Assembly (NCBI RefSeq): GCF_000716335.1
Contig: NZ_KL591036.1
Span: 1 to 5,463, forward strand
Length of the DNA: 5,463 nt
Origin: Streptomyces sp. NRRL S-118
GTDB lineage: Bacteria > Actinomycetota > Actinomycetes > Streptomycetales > Streptomycetaceae
Direction of reading: 5' to 3'
Shown: positions 1 to 5,449 of the stretch, in pieces
Position numbering within the stretch: the stretch's first letter is position 1
Layout of the letters: each line of letters begins with the position of its first letter
The notes under the pieces: generated by a model
Seen by the model: only the letters and a program-made list of their open reading frames with translations
What the model was told of the DNA's origin: nothing
Database searches by the model: none
Made by a program: the position numbers and the translations under genes

Positions 1-1
1 G

Positions 2-889
2 ACCGCGCCCGCGACCCCGTCGGCGCCCCCGCCGGGCTTCGGCCCCCCGCCCGTCCAGGCCGGGCACCCCCAGGCACCGTACGGCCACACCCCGCCGCCC
101 GCGCACGGCCACACCCCGCCGCCGGTCCAGGCCCAGCCCCAGGGGCCGGGCGGACACCACCCGTACGCCCACCCGGTCGCCGGGCCGTACGCGCCGACCG
201 CCGCGCAGGCACCCGCGCCCGCGCCTGCGGCGCCGGCCGCGCGGAAGCGCACCCGTACCGTCCTGGTCGCGCTCGCCGCGGCCGTCACCTTCGCCGTCGC
301 GGGCGGCGCCACCGCCTGGTACCTGCTCAAGGACGACGGCAAGGGCACCACCCGGGCGCAGGACCAGGACGCGAAGAAGGACCCGGGCGGCACCGGCGGG
401 AGCGAGGCCGACGGCGAGGGCGGCGGCGACGGCACACCGGTGGAGGACCCGCAGGGCGGAGACTCCCCCGAGCCGTCCGCGCCGCCGAAGCCCACCAAGG
501 CGCCCGATCCGGTCGACTACACCGGAATCGACCTGCCCTACGGCTACGAACTCGCCCTCTCCGACGACCCGGTCAAGCCCAAGGACGACAGCACCGGCTA
601 CGACCTGGACTTCGGGGCGGGCCTGTCGACGAACGACGGCGGCCGGCTCGTCCTGCTGCGCAGCGGCCAGGAGCCCACCCTGGAGACCTGCACGACCGAG
701 ACGCGGTTCACCACCTACATCTCCAAGAGCAAGCTCTCCAAGGGCTCCCGGCTCTGCCTCCAGACGGGGGCCGGAGACGTCGCCCTCCTCACCGTCCAGG
801 GCTTCCCGCCCGAATCCGACCCCAGCGACTACATCACCCTGGACCTGACGGTCTGGCGTGGTGCGCTGGACGTCGAACAGACGAGCTGA
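2..889 (+). CDS. C-terminal part of a Pro-rich single-pass membrane protein of unknown function (5' end outside window)
   Basis: The frame is open from the left edge (codons from base 2) to TGA at 887-889, giving 295 residues; no start is visible, so the gene begins upstream. The first ~80 residues are rich in Pro, Ala, Gly, Gln and His and include a short repeat (YGHTPPPA/HGHTPPPV). A basic stretch R81-K82-R83-T-R85 is followed by a hydrophobic segment at about 87-109, ending in WYLLKDD. The basic side precedes the segment, so the N-terminal part is probably cytoplasmic and the rest outside. Next comes an acidic Gly/Asp/Lys/Pro linker (about 110-172) and a compact folded domain (about 172-295) with two cysteines, C230 and C252, that could form a disulfide. 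The segment around C252 (RLCLQTGAGDVALLTV) resembles a C-terminal module I recall from other Streptomyces membrane proteins, some of them kinases. I do not recognise the protein and cannot say what precedes it. A GTG at 440 is internal and not a credible start. Confidence 0.85.
   Translation, partial: TAPATPSAPPPGFGPPPVQAGHPQAPYGHTPPPAHGHTPPPVQAQPQGPGGHHPYAHPVAGPYAPTAAQAPAPAPAAPAARKRTRTVLVALAAAVTFAVAGGATAWYLLKDDGKGTTRAQDQDAKKDPGGTGGSEADGEGGGDGTPVEDPQGGDSPEPSAPPKPTKAPDPVDYTGIDLPYGYELALSDDPVKPKDDSTGYDLDFGAGLSTNDGGRLVLLRSGQEPTLETCTTETRFTTYISKSKLSKGSRLCLQTGAGDVALLTVQGFPPESDPSDYITLDLTVWRGALDVEQTS
81..123 (+). repeat. Two copies of a 19-bp in-frame repeat, 24-bp period
   Basis: The 19-mer ACGGCCACACCCCGCCGCC occurs at 81-99 and again, identical, at 105-123. 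The period of 24 bp is eight codons, so the reading frame is kept and the protein repeats as YGHTPPPA then HGHTPPPV. It lies in the Pro-rich cytoplasmic segment of the first gene. It is probably a slippage-type expansion in low-complexity coding sequence. Confidence 0.8.
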
Positions 890-930
890 CGCACCTCCCC
901 CCGTGTGGCGCGCGCCGCCGCGCAGGCCGT

Positions 931-936
931 TAATCT
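931..936 (+). promoter_or_regulatory. Possible -10 box (TAATCT) for the small gene at 1016
   Basis: TAATCT fits the TANNNT pattern of housekeeping Streptomyces -10 boxes and is the most AT-rich spot in the 126-bp gap between the stop at 889 and the GTG at 1016. It would start transcription near 943 and leave a leader of about 70 nt. No convincing -35 element is seen 16-18 bp upstream, where the sequence is only GC-rich. This is a weak inference from one hexamer. Confidence 0.25.
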
Positions 937-1015
937 GTCTGCAGCCCCCGGCATCCGACCAACGCCGTGGCGGGCTGCGAGACCGCACGGCGGCGTGCGT
1001 GCAAGGGGGAGTGCT

Positions 1016-1345
1016 GTGTTGCGAAGCGTGGGGCAGAAGCCTGTGACCGGCAGCAGCGAGGACCCACGAGTCGTCGAGCTGCGCACGGCCGTGTCCAGGC
1101 TCCGGCGGGAACTGGCCGCCCACCCGGGGGAGTTCCTCGACCGCGGCATCGCCGAGGACGAACTTGCCGCGCTCGCCGCCATGGCGGTCGGCGGCGTGCC
1201 CGAGGTACGCCGCCTGCGCCGCTCACTGCTGCTGGTCGCCGGAGCGATCGGGTCGGTCAGCGCGCTCGCCACCGCCCTCGCGGGGGTGCGCCACGCCGTG
1301 GAGCTCTTCGGCGAGCCGCCCCGCGCCGGCGGGGAGCCGGTCTGA
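1016..1345 (+). CDS. Small protein resembling DUF5955 family, function unknown
   Basis: This encodes 109 residues starting MLRSVGQKPVTGSSEDPR. The GTG at 1016 is chosen because AAGGGGGA (1003-1010) stands 5 nt before it. A GTG at 1043 would give a product beginning VTGSSEDPR and is a real alternative, since homologues as I recall them begin close to that point. Upstream in-frame starts such as 905 have no ribosome site and add atypical Ala/Arg-rich sequence. The protein has a charged N-terminal helix (VVELRTAVSRLRRELAAH), an acidic segment (GIAEDELAALAAMAV), and a moderately hydrophobic stretch (SLLLVAGAIGSVSALATAL) that could be a weak membrane segment or a buried helix. The pattern matches my memory of the actinomycete DUF5955 family (DPRV..LR.AVSRLRREL...PRLRRSLLLIAGAIGSVSAL). 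No function is known to me. It converges on the two-component remnant and shows no link to allantoin use. Confidence 0.7.
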   Translation: MLRSVGQKPVTGSSEDPRVVELRTAVSRLRRELAAHPGEFLDRGIAEDELAALAAMAVGGVPEVRRLRRSLLLVAGAIGSVSALATALAGVRHAVELFGEPPRAGGEPV

Positions 1346-1370
1346 GCCGGAAGTCCGTCCGGTCCAAAAG

Positions 1371-1418
1371 CCGTCCCTGGACGGGAAGTCCCGGCCGCGC
1401 TACGGGCGGACGACGCCC
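1371..1418. terminator. Weak convergent terminator region with two short inverted repeats
   Basis: In the 98-bp gap between the stop of the small gene (1345) and the stop of the regulator remnant on the other strand (1444) there are two short dyads. CCGTC/GACGG lies at 1371-1375 and 1380-1384 (4-nt loop). GGGCG/CGCCC lies at 1404-1408 and 1414-1418 (5-nt loop). The arms are only 5 bp and no T tract follows, so either could be chance in DNA of this composition. A direct repeat GGAAGTCC is also present at 1349-1356 and 1384-1391. The position between convergent genes is the main argument for termination. Confidence 0.25.
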
Positions 1419-1443
1419 CTGTACGGACCTGCGCGGACCCGCG

Positions 1444-1608
1444 CTAGCGGCGGATCAGGCGGCGGGCCGTCGCCGCCGCCACCGCCGCCGTGCGGGAGTC
1501 GACGCCCAGCTCGGCGAAGACGTGCACCAGGTGTGACTTCACGGTCGCCTGGCTGAGGAAGAGCCGCTTGCTGATCTGCTGGTTCGACAGGCCGTCACCG
1601 ACCAGCCA
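1444..1608 (-). pseudogene. C-terminal HTH fragment of a NarL/LuxR-type response regulator
   Basis: Reading the minus strand from about 1608 to the TAG at 1446-1444 gives about 54 codons of the C-terminal LuxR-type helix-turn-helix. The segments are DGLSNQQISKRLFLS (scaffold helix), QATVKSHLVHVFAELGVDSR (recognition helix and dimerisation helix), and an Ala/Arg-rich tail ending RRLIRR. The G-L-S-N-x-x-I...S..TVK.H...V..KLGV pattern is diagnostic of NarL/FixJ-family regulators. The usual L(T/S)PRE start of the HTH, the linker and the whole receiver domain with its phospho-Asp are absent: upstream of codon LVGDG the sequence turns into a histidine-kinase fragment in another frame. There is no start codon or ribosome site, so no working protein is expected. 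The fragment itself has no stop or frameshift, which suggests a fairly recent deletion or that only the upstream part was lost. Confidence 0.8.
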
Positions 1609-1799
1609 TGAACGTCAGCGTGATCTCCGCCCGCCGGGCACCGGCGCACCGTGTTCGCCAGCGCCGACTGGGCGATCCGCAGCAGCGCCACCTCGTACGG
1701 CGTCGGCAGCTCCACCGGCGTACCGCTCACCGTGAAGCGCACACGTGGCCCGGGGCCCGGCCCGGCCGGCTGTCGGAGCGGGCCGTCGGGGCCGGGGAC
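1607..1799 (-). pseudogene. Internal fragment of a two-component sensor histidine kinase, frameshifted
   Basis: The minus strand from about 1799 down to 1644 reads a Pro/Gly-rich linker, then VRFTVSGTPVELPTPYEV, then ALLRIAQSALANTVR. This is the entry to the HATPase domain of NarL-partner (HisKA_3-type) kinases; RIAQ.AL.N..RH is the N box. After the Arg codon at 1646-1644 the frame is lost, but shifting the frame restores GARRAEITLTFM down to 1607, which is the expected continuation. Compared with the usual VRHAGARRAEI, about 5 nt (most of the His-Ala codons of the N box) seem deleted. The sensor and phosphoacceptor-His regions upstream and the G boxes downstream are missing. The right end is lost at the allR terminator. 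Family assignment rests on motif recognition only. Confidence 0.72.
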
Positions 1800-1810
1800 T
1801 GACCCCGGCC
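1790..1810 (-). terminator. Hairpin terminator of allR
   Basis: On the plus strand GGCCGGGG (1790-1797), a 5-nt loop ACTGA and CCCCGGCC (1803-1810) form a perfect 8-bp GC-only stem. It begins 2 nt beyond the allR stop codon on the minus strand (1813). No T tract follows, which is usual for actinomycete terminators. It would also insulate the downstream two-component relic from allR transcription. Perfect pairing and placement make this the strongest hairpin I see in the window. Confidence 0.65.
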
Positions 1811-1812
1811 GG

Positions 1813-2622
1813 TCAGCCCTGCCCGTTGGCCGCCGTGTTCGCCAGCGACGTCGACAGCTCCTGCGCGACCTCCTGCAGGATCGGGACGATCTTGTCCGTG
1901 GCCGCCTCCGTCACGCGTCCCGCCGGGCCGGAGATGGAGATGGCCGCGGCGGTGGGGGAGTCGGGCACCGAGACCGCGATGCACCGCACCCCGATCTCCT
2001 GCTCGCTGTCGTCGACCGCGTACCCCGCGCTGCGCACCTGCTCCAGGGCGTCCAGGAAACCGTCCGGAGTCGTGATGGTCTTCTCGGTGGCGGCCGGCAT
2101 GCCGGTACGGGCGAGCAGGGCGCGCACCTCCTCGGGCGGGGTGTGCGCGAGGAGCGCCTTGCCCACGCCGGTGGAGTGCGGCAGCACCCGCCGGCCGACC
2201 TCGGTGAACATGCGCATCGAGTGCTTGGAGGGCACCTGCGCCACGTACACGATCTCGTCACCGTCGAGCAGCGCCATGTTCGCGGTCTCACCGGTCTCCT
2301 CGACCAGGCGGGCGAGGTACGGGCGGGCCCAGGTGCCGAGCAGCCGGGAGGCGGACTCGCCGAGGCGGATCAGCCGGGGGCCGAGGGCGTAACGCCGGTT
2401 GGGCTGCTGGCGCACGTAGCCGCAGGCGACCAGCGTCCGCATCAGGCGGTGGATGGTGGGCAGCGGCAGTCCGCTGCTGGAGGAGAGCTCGCTCAGCCCG
2501 ACCTCGCCCCCGGCATCGGCCATCCGCTCCAGCAGGTCGAAGGCACGCTCGAGGGACTGGACACCGCCGGTCGCGGGGGCGGGCTTGGCGGCGTCGGTGG
2601 TGCTGGCGCTGGACGTCGGCAC
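1813..2622 (-). CDS. allR: IclR-family transcriptional repressor of allantoin catabolism, AllR
   Basis: The product has 269 residues. GTG at 2622 is chosen because GAAAGGA (minus strand, 2637-2631) precedes it by 8 nt; a TTG at 2652 would only add an unsupported PIRPERTVD extension. Residues about 20-82 form the IclR winged HTH: GGVQSLERAFDLLERM, then SELSSSSGLPLPTIHRLMRT with the recognition helix at about 53-64. Residues about 95-260 form the IclR effector domain, with HSTGVGKALLA (149-159) and GYAVDDSEQEIGVRCIAVSV (200-219). C214 with S229 and S231 looks equivalent to the Cys and SxS residues that line the glyoxylate pocket of E. coli AllR (from memory). It is divergent from allB-alc. In S. 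coelicolor the equivalent protein represses the allantoin genes and is released by allantoate and, more weakly, glyoxylate; assignment here rests on that synteny and close resemblance. No sign of damage. Confidence 0.92.
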   Translation of the reverse strand: MPTSSASTTDAAKPAPATGGVQSLERAFDLLERMADAGGEVGLSELSSSSGLPLPTIHRLMRTLVACGYVRQQPNRRYALGPRLIRLGESASRLLGTWARPYLARLVEETGETANMALLDGDEIVYVAQVPSKHSMRMFTEVGRRVLPHSTGVGKALLAHTPPEEVRALLARTGMPAATEKTITTPDGFLDALEQVRSAGYAVDDSEQEIGVRCIAVSVPDSPTAAAISISGPAGRVTEAATDKIVPILQEVAQELSTSLANTAANGQG

Positions 2623-2658
2623 GTCAACGGTCCTTTCGGGGCGGATGGGCAAGTCAGC

Positions 2659-2664
2659 AGCCTA
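2659..2664 (-). promoter_or_regulatory. Likely -10 box (TAGGCT) of allR
   Basis: On the minus strand TAGGCT fits the streptomycete TAGRNT -10 pattern. Transcription would begin near 2652, leaving a leader of about 30 nt that includes the GAAAGGA ribosome site. No good -35 is present 17-18 bp upstream (the sequence there is ATGTGC/GATGTG), which is not unusual in this genus. The operator dyads lie more than 120 bp upstream, so autoregulation, if any, would not be by simple occlusion of this promoter. Confidence 0.35.
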
Positions 2665-2786
2665 CCGGGCCGTGGCGCCCGGCACATCGCCCGTGCTGGG
2701 GCGTCTTTGCCGGTCAGGGCCTGTTTGTCCGGGTGTTCGCGATGCCTGCCGGCCGCTCGGCCGACCTCCCCCTGTGGGTAGCTACG

Positions 2787-2823
2787 TTCCTTCTTGTGGA
2801 ATAACCTTTCCACTTCATGGAAA
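2787..2823. promoter_or_regulatory. Tandem operator dyads, probable AllR binding site
   Basis: Half-sites alternate TTCC (2787-2790), GGAA (2798-2801), TTCC (2808-2811), GGAA (2819-2822). They make two TTCC-N7-GGAA dyads whose centres (2794 and 2815) are 21 bp apart, two helical turns, so bound dimers would sit on one face. The right dyad extends to TTTCCA-N5-TGGAAA. The inner pair forms the 18-bp dyad GTGGAATAACCTTTCCAC, whose TGGAA...TTCCA arms resemble the E. coli IclR box (TGGAAATNATTTCCA). In an otherwise GC-rich genome this AT-rich symmetric block between a divergent IclR repressor and its target operon is very likely the binding site. Which pairing is used cannot be decided from sequence alone. 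Confidence 0.65.
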
Positions 2824-2868
2824 CATCCAAGCCGCCACCGCGCCACCCCGGAGGCTGCCCGGCCGCTC

Positions 2869-2897
2869 TTGACGAGGCCCGGTCCGGGGTGAAGACT
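2869..2897 (+). promoter_or_regulatory. Candidate allB-alc promoter (TTGACG-N17-AAGACT)
   Basis: TTGACG (2869-2874) matches five of six consensus -35 bases. After exactly 17 bp comes AAGACT (2892-2897), one base from the TANNNT -10 pattern. Transcription would start near 2904, giving a leader of about 90 nt before the allB start. A perfect dyad (2906-2922) follows directly, as expected for a repressible promoter. The upstream dyads at 2787-2823 would then lie around -80 to -120. Confidence 0.45.
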
Positions 2898-2905
2898 TCA
2901 AAAGC

Positions 2906-2922
2906 TTCAACAGTTCGTTGAA
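2906..2922. promoter_or_regulatory. Second dyad operator, TTCAAC-N5-GTTGAA, at the predicted allB start site
   Basis: TTCAAC (2906-2911) and GTTGAA (2917-2922) are perfect inverted arms around AGTTC. The 6-5-6 layout is the same as TTTCCA-N5-TGGAAA at 2807-2823, and the outer TT...AA bases are shared, but the inner bases differ. It may be a second AllR site of divergent sequence or the site of another nitrogen regulator. A further CTTCAA copy at 2896-2901 repeats the left arm (2905-2910) 9 bp upstream. It starts about 2 bp after the predicted transcription start, an ideal position for repression. Confidence 0.45.
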
Positions 2923-2947
2923 ATCTTGTCGACGGTGGACTCCCTCC

Positions 2948-3007
2948 ATGGTGGACCCCGCCGGCGCCGGACGATGTGGATGGAGAACGACGGGAACGTG
3001 GACGTGA
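2948..3007 (+). other. Possible 19-codon leader ORF before allB
   Basis: ATG at 2948 opens a frame of 19 codons ([19 protein letters not shown]) ending at TGA 3005-3007. GGTGGA (2934-2939) lies 8 nt before the ATG and could serve as a ribosome site. The stop overlaps an alternative allB start GTG (3004) as GTGA, the arrangement seen in translationally coupled genes. It could be chance: the peptide matches nothing I know and short ORFs are common. If real, it would couple leader translation to allantoinase synthesis. Confidence 0.15.
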
Positions 3008-4332
3008 ACCTGGTACTGCGCTCGACGCGCGTCATCACCCCCGAGGGGACACGCGCCGCATCGGTCGCCGTCGCCGACGGCCGGATCGCGGCGGTGCTGC
3101 CGTACGACGCCGAGGTGCCCGCCGGCGCCCGGCTGGAGGACGTCGGGGACCACGTCGTCCTGCCCGGCCTCGTCGACACCCACGTCCACGTGAACGACCC
3201 CGGCCGCACCGAGTGGGAGGGCTTCTGGACCGCCACCCGCGCGGCCGCGGCCGGCGGCATCACCACGCTGATCGACATGCCCCTCAACTCCTTGCCGCCG
3301 ACCACCACGGTCGACAACCTGCGCACCAAGCAGGACGTGGCCCGCCCCAAGGTCCACATCGACGTCGGCTTCTGGGGCGGTGCGCTGCCCGACAACGTCA
3401 AGGACCTGCGTCCGTTGCACGACGCGGGTGTCTTCGGCTTCAAGTGCTTCCTGTCGCCGTCCGGCGTGGACGAGTTCCCGCAGCTCGACCAGGACCAGCT
3501 GGCCGCCTCCCTGGCGGAGACAGCCGGCTTCGGCGGCCTGATGATCGTCCACGCCGAGGACCCGCACCACCTGGACGCCGCCCCGCAGAAGGGCGGCGCC
3601 CGGTACGCCGACTTCCTGGCCTCCCGGCCGCGGGACGCCGAGAACACCGCCATCGCCGGCCTGATCGACCAGGCCCGGCGGCTGGGCGCGCGCGTCCACG
3701 TCCTGCACCTGTCCTCCAGCGACGCGCTGCCCCTGATCGCCGCCGCCCGCCGGGACGGCGTGCGGATCACCGTCGAGACCTGCCCGCACTTCCTCACCCT
3801 CACGGCCGAGGAGATCCCCGACGGGGCCACCGAGTTCAAGTGCTGCCCGCCCATCCGGGAGGCGAGCAACCAGGACGCCCTGTGGGACGGGCTCGCGGAC
3901 GGCACGATCGACTGCATCGTCTCCGACCACTCGCCCTCCACCGCCGACCTCAAGACCCCCGACTTCGCGACCGCCTGGGGCGGCATCTCCTCCCTCCAGC
4001 TGGGCCTGCCCGCCATCTGGACCGAGGCCCGCCGCCGCGGCCGCACCCTGGAGGACGTCGCCCGCTGGATGTCCACCGCCCCGGCGCGACTCGCGGGCCT
4101 CGACCGCAAGGGCGCCATCGAAGCCGGGCGCGACGCGGACTTCGCCGTCCTCGCGCCCGACGAGACCTTCACCGTCGACCCCGCGGAACTGCACCACCGC
4201 AACCGGGTCACGGCGTACGCGGGGAAGACCCTGCACGGCGTCGTGAAGTCGACCTGGCTGCGCGGCGTACGCATCGTGGACAACGGGACCCTGGCCGAGC
4301 CGACCGGCCGGCTGCTCGAAAGGACCAAGTGA
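2998..4332 (+). CDS. allB: Allantoinase, AllB
   Basis: This metal-dependent amidohydrolase hydrolyses the hydantoin ring of allantoin to allantoate in the cytoplasm. The product is 444 residues from GTG 2998, close to the ~450 of E. coli AllB. Metal ligands are visible: H62-x-H64 ([17 protein letters not shown]), the carboxylated Lys K149 (FGFKCFL), H185 (IVHAEDP), H237 ([10 protein letters not shown]) and D310 (IVSDHSPS). ETCPHFLTL and CCPPIRE are typical allantoinase segments, and [13 protein letters not shown] closes the C-terminal beta part. The start is uncertain. VDVNLVLRS aligns with the E. coli N-terminus MSFDLIIKN, and GGAG (2982-2985) lies 12 nt upstream. GTG 3004 has GGGAA 7 nt before it; ATG 2980 and 2974 add residues and lack a ribosome site. 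It is first in an operon with alc, divergent from allR. Intact, with codon use like its neighbours. Confidence 0.95.
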   Translation: MDVNLVLRSTRVITPEGTRAASVAVADGRIAAVLPYDAEVPAGARLEDVGDHVVLPGLVDTHVHVNDPGRTEWEGFWTATRAAAAGGITTLIDMPLNSLPPTTTVDNLRTKQDVARPKVHIDVGFWGGALPDNVKDLRPLHDAGVFGFKCFLSPSGVDEFPQLDQDQLAASLAETAGFGGLMIVHAEDPHHLDAAPQKGGARYADFLASRPRDAENTAIAGLIDQARRLGARVHVLHLSSSDALPLIAAARRDGVRITVETCPHFLTLTAEEIPDGATEFKCCPPIREASNQDALWDGLADGTIDCIVSDHSPSTADLKTPDFATAWGGISSLQLGLPAIWTEARRRGRTLEDVARWMSTAPARLAGLDRKGAIEAGRDADFAVLAPDETFTVDPAELHHRNRVTAYAGKTLHGVVKSTWLRGVRIVDNGTLAEPTGRLLERTK

Positions 4333-4336
4333 CATC

Positions 4337-5449
4337 GTGACCGGCATACCGAGTTTCACCGGGGACGCCAGCCCGTACGGCGGCGGCGACCCGTACGCCG
4401 ACTACCGCACCGCCGACTTCCCCTTCACCGGCCTCGTCGACCTGGCCGACCGGCGGCTCGGCGCGGGCGTCATCGCCGCGAACGACGAGTTCTTCGCCGA
4501 GCGCGAGAACATGCTCAAGCCGGAGCCCGCCGAGTTCGACCCCGAGCACTTCGGCCACAAGGGCAAGATCATGGACGGCTGGGAGACGCGCCGCCGCCGC
4601 GGTGTCTCCGCCGGCGAGCCGCACCCGACGGCCGACGACCACGACTGGGCGCTGGTACGGCTCGGCGCACCGGGTGTCGTACGCGGCATCGTCGTCGACA
4701 CCGCCCACTTCCGCGGCAACTACCCGCAGGCCGTCTCCGTCGAGGCCGCCTCGGTGCCCGGCTCCCCCTCGCCCGACGACCTGCTCGCCCCCGACGTGAA
4801 GTGGACGACCCTCGTCCCGCGCACCGCGATCGGCGGCCACGCCGCCAACGGTTTCGCCGTCGACGCCGAGCAGCGCTTCACGCACCTGCGCGTCAACCAG
4901 CACCCGGACGGCGGCATCGCCCGCCTGCGCGTGTACGGCGAGGTCGCCCCGGACCCGCGGTGGCTCGGCGCGCTGGGCACCTTCGACGTCGTGGCACTGG
5001 AGAACGGCGGCAGCGTCGAGGACGCCTCCGACCGCTTCTACTCGCCGGCCACCAACACCATCCAGCCGGGCCGCTCCCGCAAGATGGACGACGGCTGGGA
5101 GACCCGCCGCCGCCGCGACAAGGGCAACGACTGGATCCGCTACCGGCTCGTCGAGCAGTCCGCGATCCGCGCGGTCGAGATCGACACCGCGTACCTCAAG
5201 GGCAACAGCGCCGGCTGGGCCGCGCTCTCCGTCCGCGACGGGGAGGCCGGCGAGTGGACGGAGTTCCTGCCGCGCACCCGCCTCCAGCCGGACACCAACC
5301 ACCGCTTCGTCCTGCCGGAGCCGGTCGTGGGCACCCACGTCCGCATCGACATCTACCCCGACGGCGGCATCTCCCGCCTGCGGCTGTTCGGCGGACTGAC
5401 GGACGCCGGCGCCGCGTCCCTCGCCGCGCGCCACGAGCAGCTCGGCTAG
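4337..5449 (+). CDS. alc: Allantoicase (allantoate amidinohydrolase)
   Basis: It cleaves allantoate to ureidoglycolate and urea, the step after allantoinase. The product is 370 residues, slightly longer than the usual ~330-350. The family's two homologous beta-sandwich repeats are clear: about 30-203 and about 213-354. Each has DGWETRRRR (80-88 and 252-260), a D-T-A-(H/Y)-x-(R/K)-G-N segment (DTAHFRGN 121-128; DTAYLKGN 283-290), a PRT segment (161-163; 312-314) and a closing PDGGI(A/S)RLR (190-198; 341-349). The first repeat starts LVDLADRRLGAGVIAANDEFF, typical of allantoicase N-termini. GTG 4337 is the only reasonable start: GAAAGGA (4318-4324) lies 12 nt before it, the same ribosome motif as allR. 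Only 4 nt separate it from the allB stop, so the two are co-transcribed and probably coupled. The pathway yields urea, so urease is the expected partner elsewhere. Only 14 bp follow its stop, too few to show a terminator. Confidence 0.95.
   Translation: MTGIPSFTGDASPYGGGDPYADYRTADFPFTGLVDLADRRLGAGVIAANDEFFAERENMLKPEPAEFDPEHFGHKGKIMDGWETRRRRGVSAGEPHPTADDHDWALVRLGAPGVVRGIVVDTAHFRGNYPQAVSVEAASVPGSPSPDDLLAPDVKWTTLVPRTAIGGHAANGFAVDAEQRFTHLRVNQHPDGGIARLRVYGEVAPDPRWLGALGTFDVVALENGGSVEDASDRFYSPATNTIQPGRSRKMDDGWETRRRRDKGNDWIRYRLVEQSAIRAVEIDTAYLKGNSAGWAALSVRDGEAGEWTEFLPRTRLQPDTNHRFVLPEPVVGTHVRIDIYPDGGISRLRLFGGLTDAGAASLAARHEQLG

Noticed and set aside
905..1015. Extended N-terminus for the small protein starting at 905
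   Set aside because: No ribosome site there, and the added residues are Ala/Arg/Pro-rich and unlike the rest, while GTG 1016 has AAGGGGGA at proper spacing.
967..1556. Arg/Ala/Pro-rich plus-strand frames of 189 and 130 codons around the small gene and the remnant
   Set aside because: Composition is that of out-of-frame high-GC DNA. They overlap the better-supported 1016-1345 gene and the two-component remnant.
2623..2652. TTG start for allR at 2652
   Set aside because: A rare start without a ribosome site. GTG 2622 has GAAAGGA 8 nt upstream and gives the usual IclR length.
1651..2781. Plus-strand frame of 376 codons across allR
   Set aside because: Antisense to a clear IclR-family gene, with low-complexity Arg/Gly/His content and no recognisable domain.
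2794..2830. Promoter elements inside the operator block (TTGGAT-N16-AAGGTT on the minus strand)
   Set aside because: The -35 matches the consensus poorly and the TAGGCT box nearer allR is better placed for the gene.
2891..2899. GAAG-A-CTTC inverted repeat as another operator
   Set aside because: Arms of 4 bp with a 1-bp centre overlapping the -10 box are too short to separate from chance.
2815..4359. Long open frames on the minus strand opposite allB (514 and 473 codons)
   Set aside because: They mirror the codon structure of allB, have Gly/Val/Asp- or Arg/Ser-rich composition with no known motif, and lack ribosome sites. High GC keeps such antisense frames free of stops.
4208..5434. 408-codon minus-strand frame opposite alc
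   Set aside because: Composition is a Val/Gly/Ala/Asp shadow of the allantoicase gene; the plus strand is unmistakably allantoicase.
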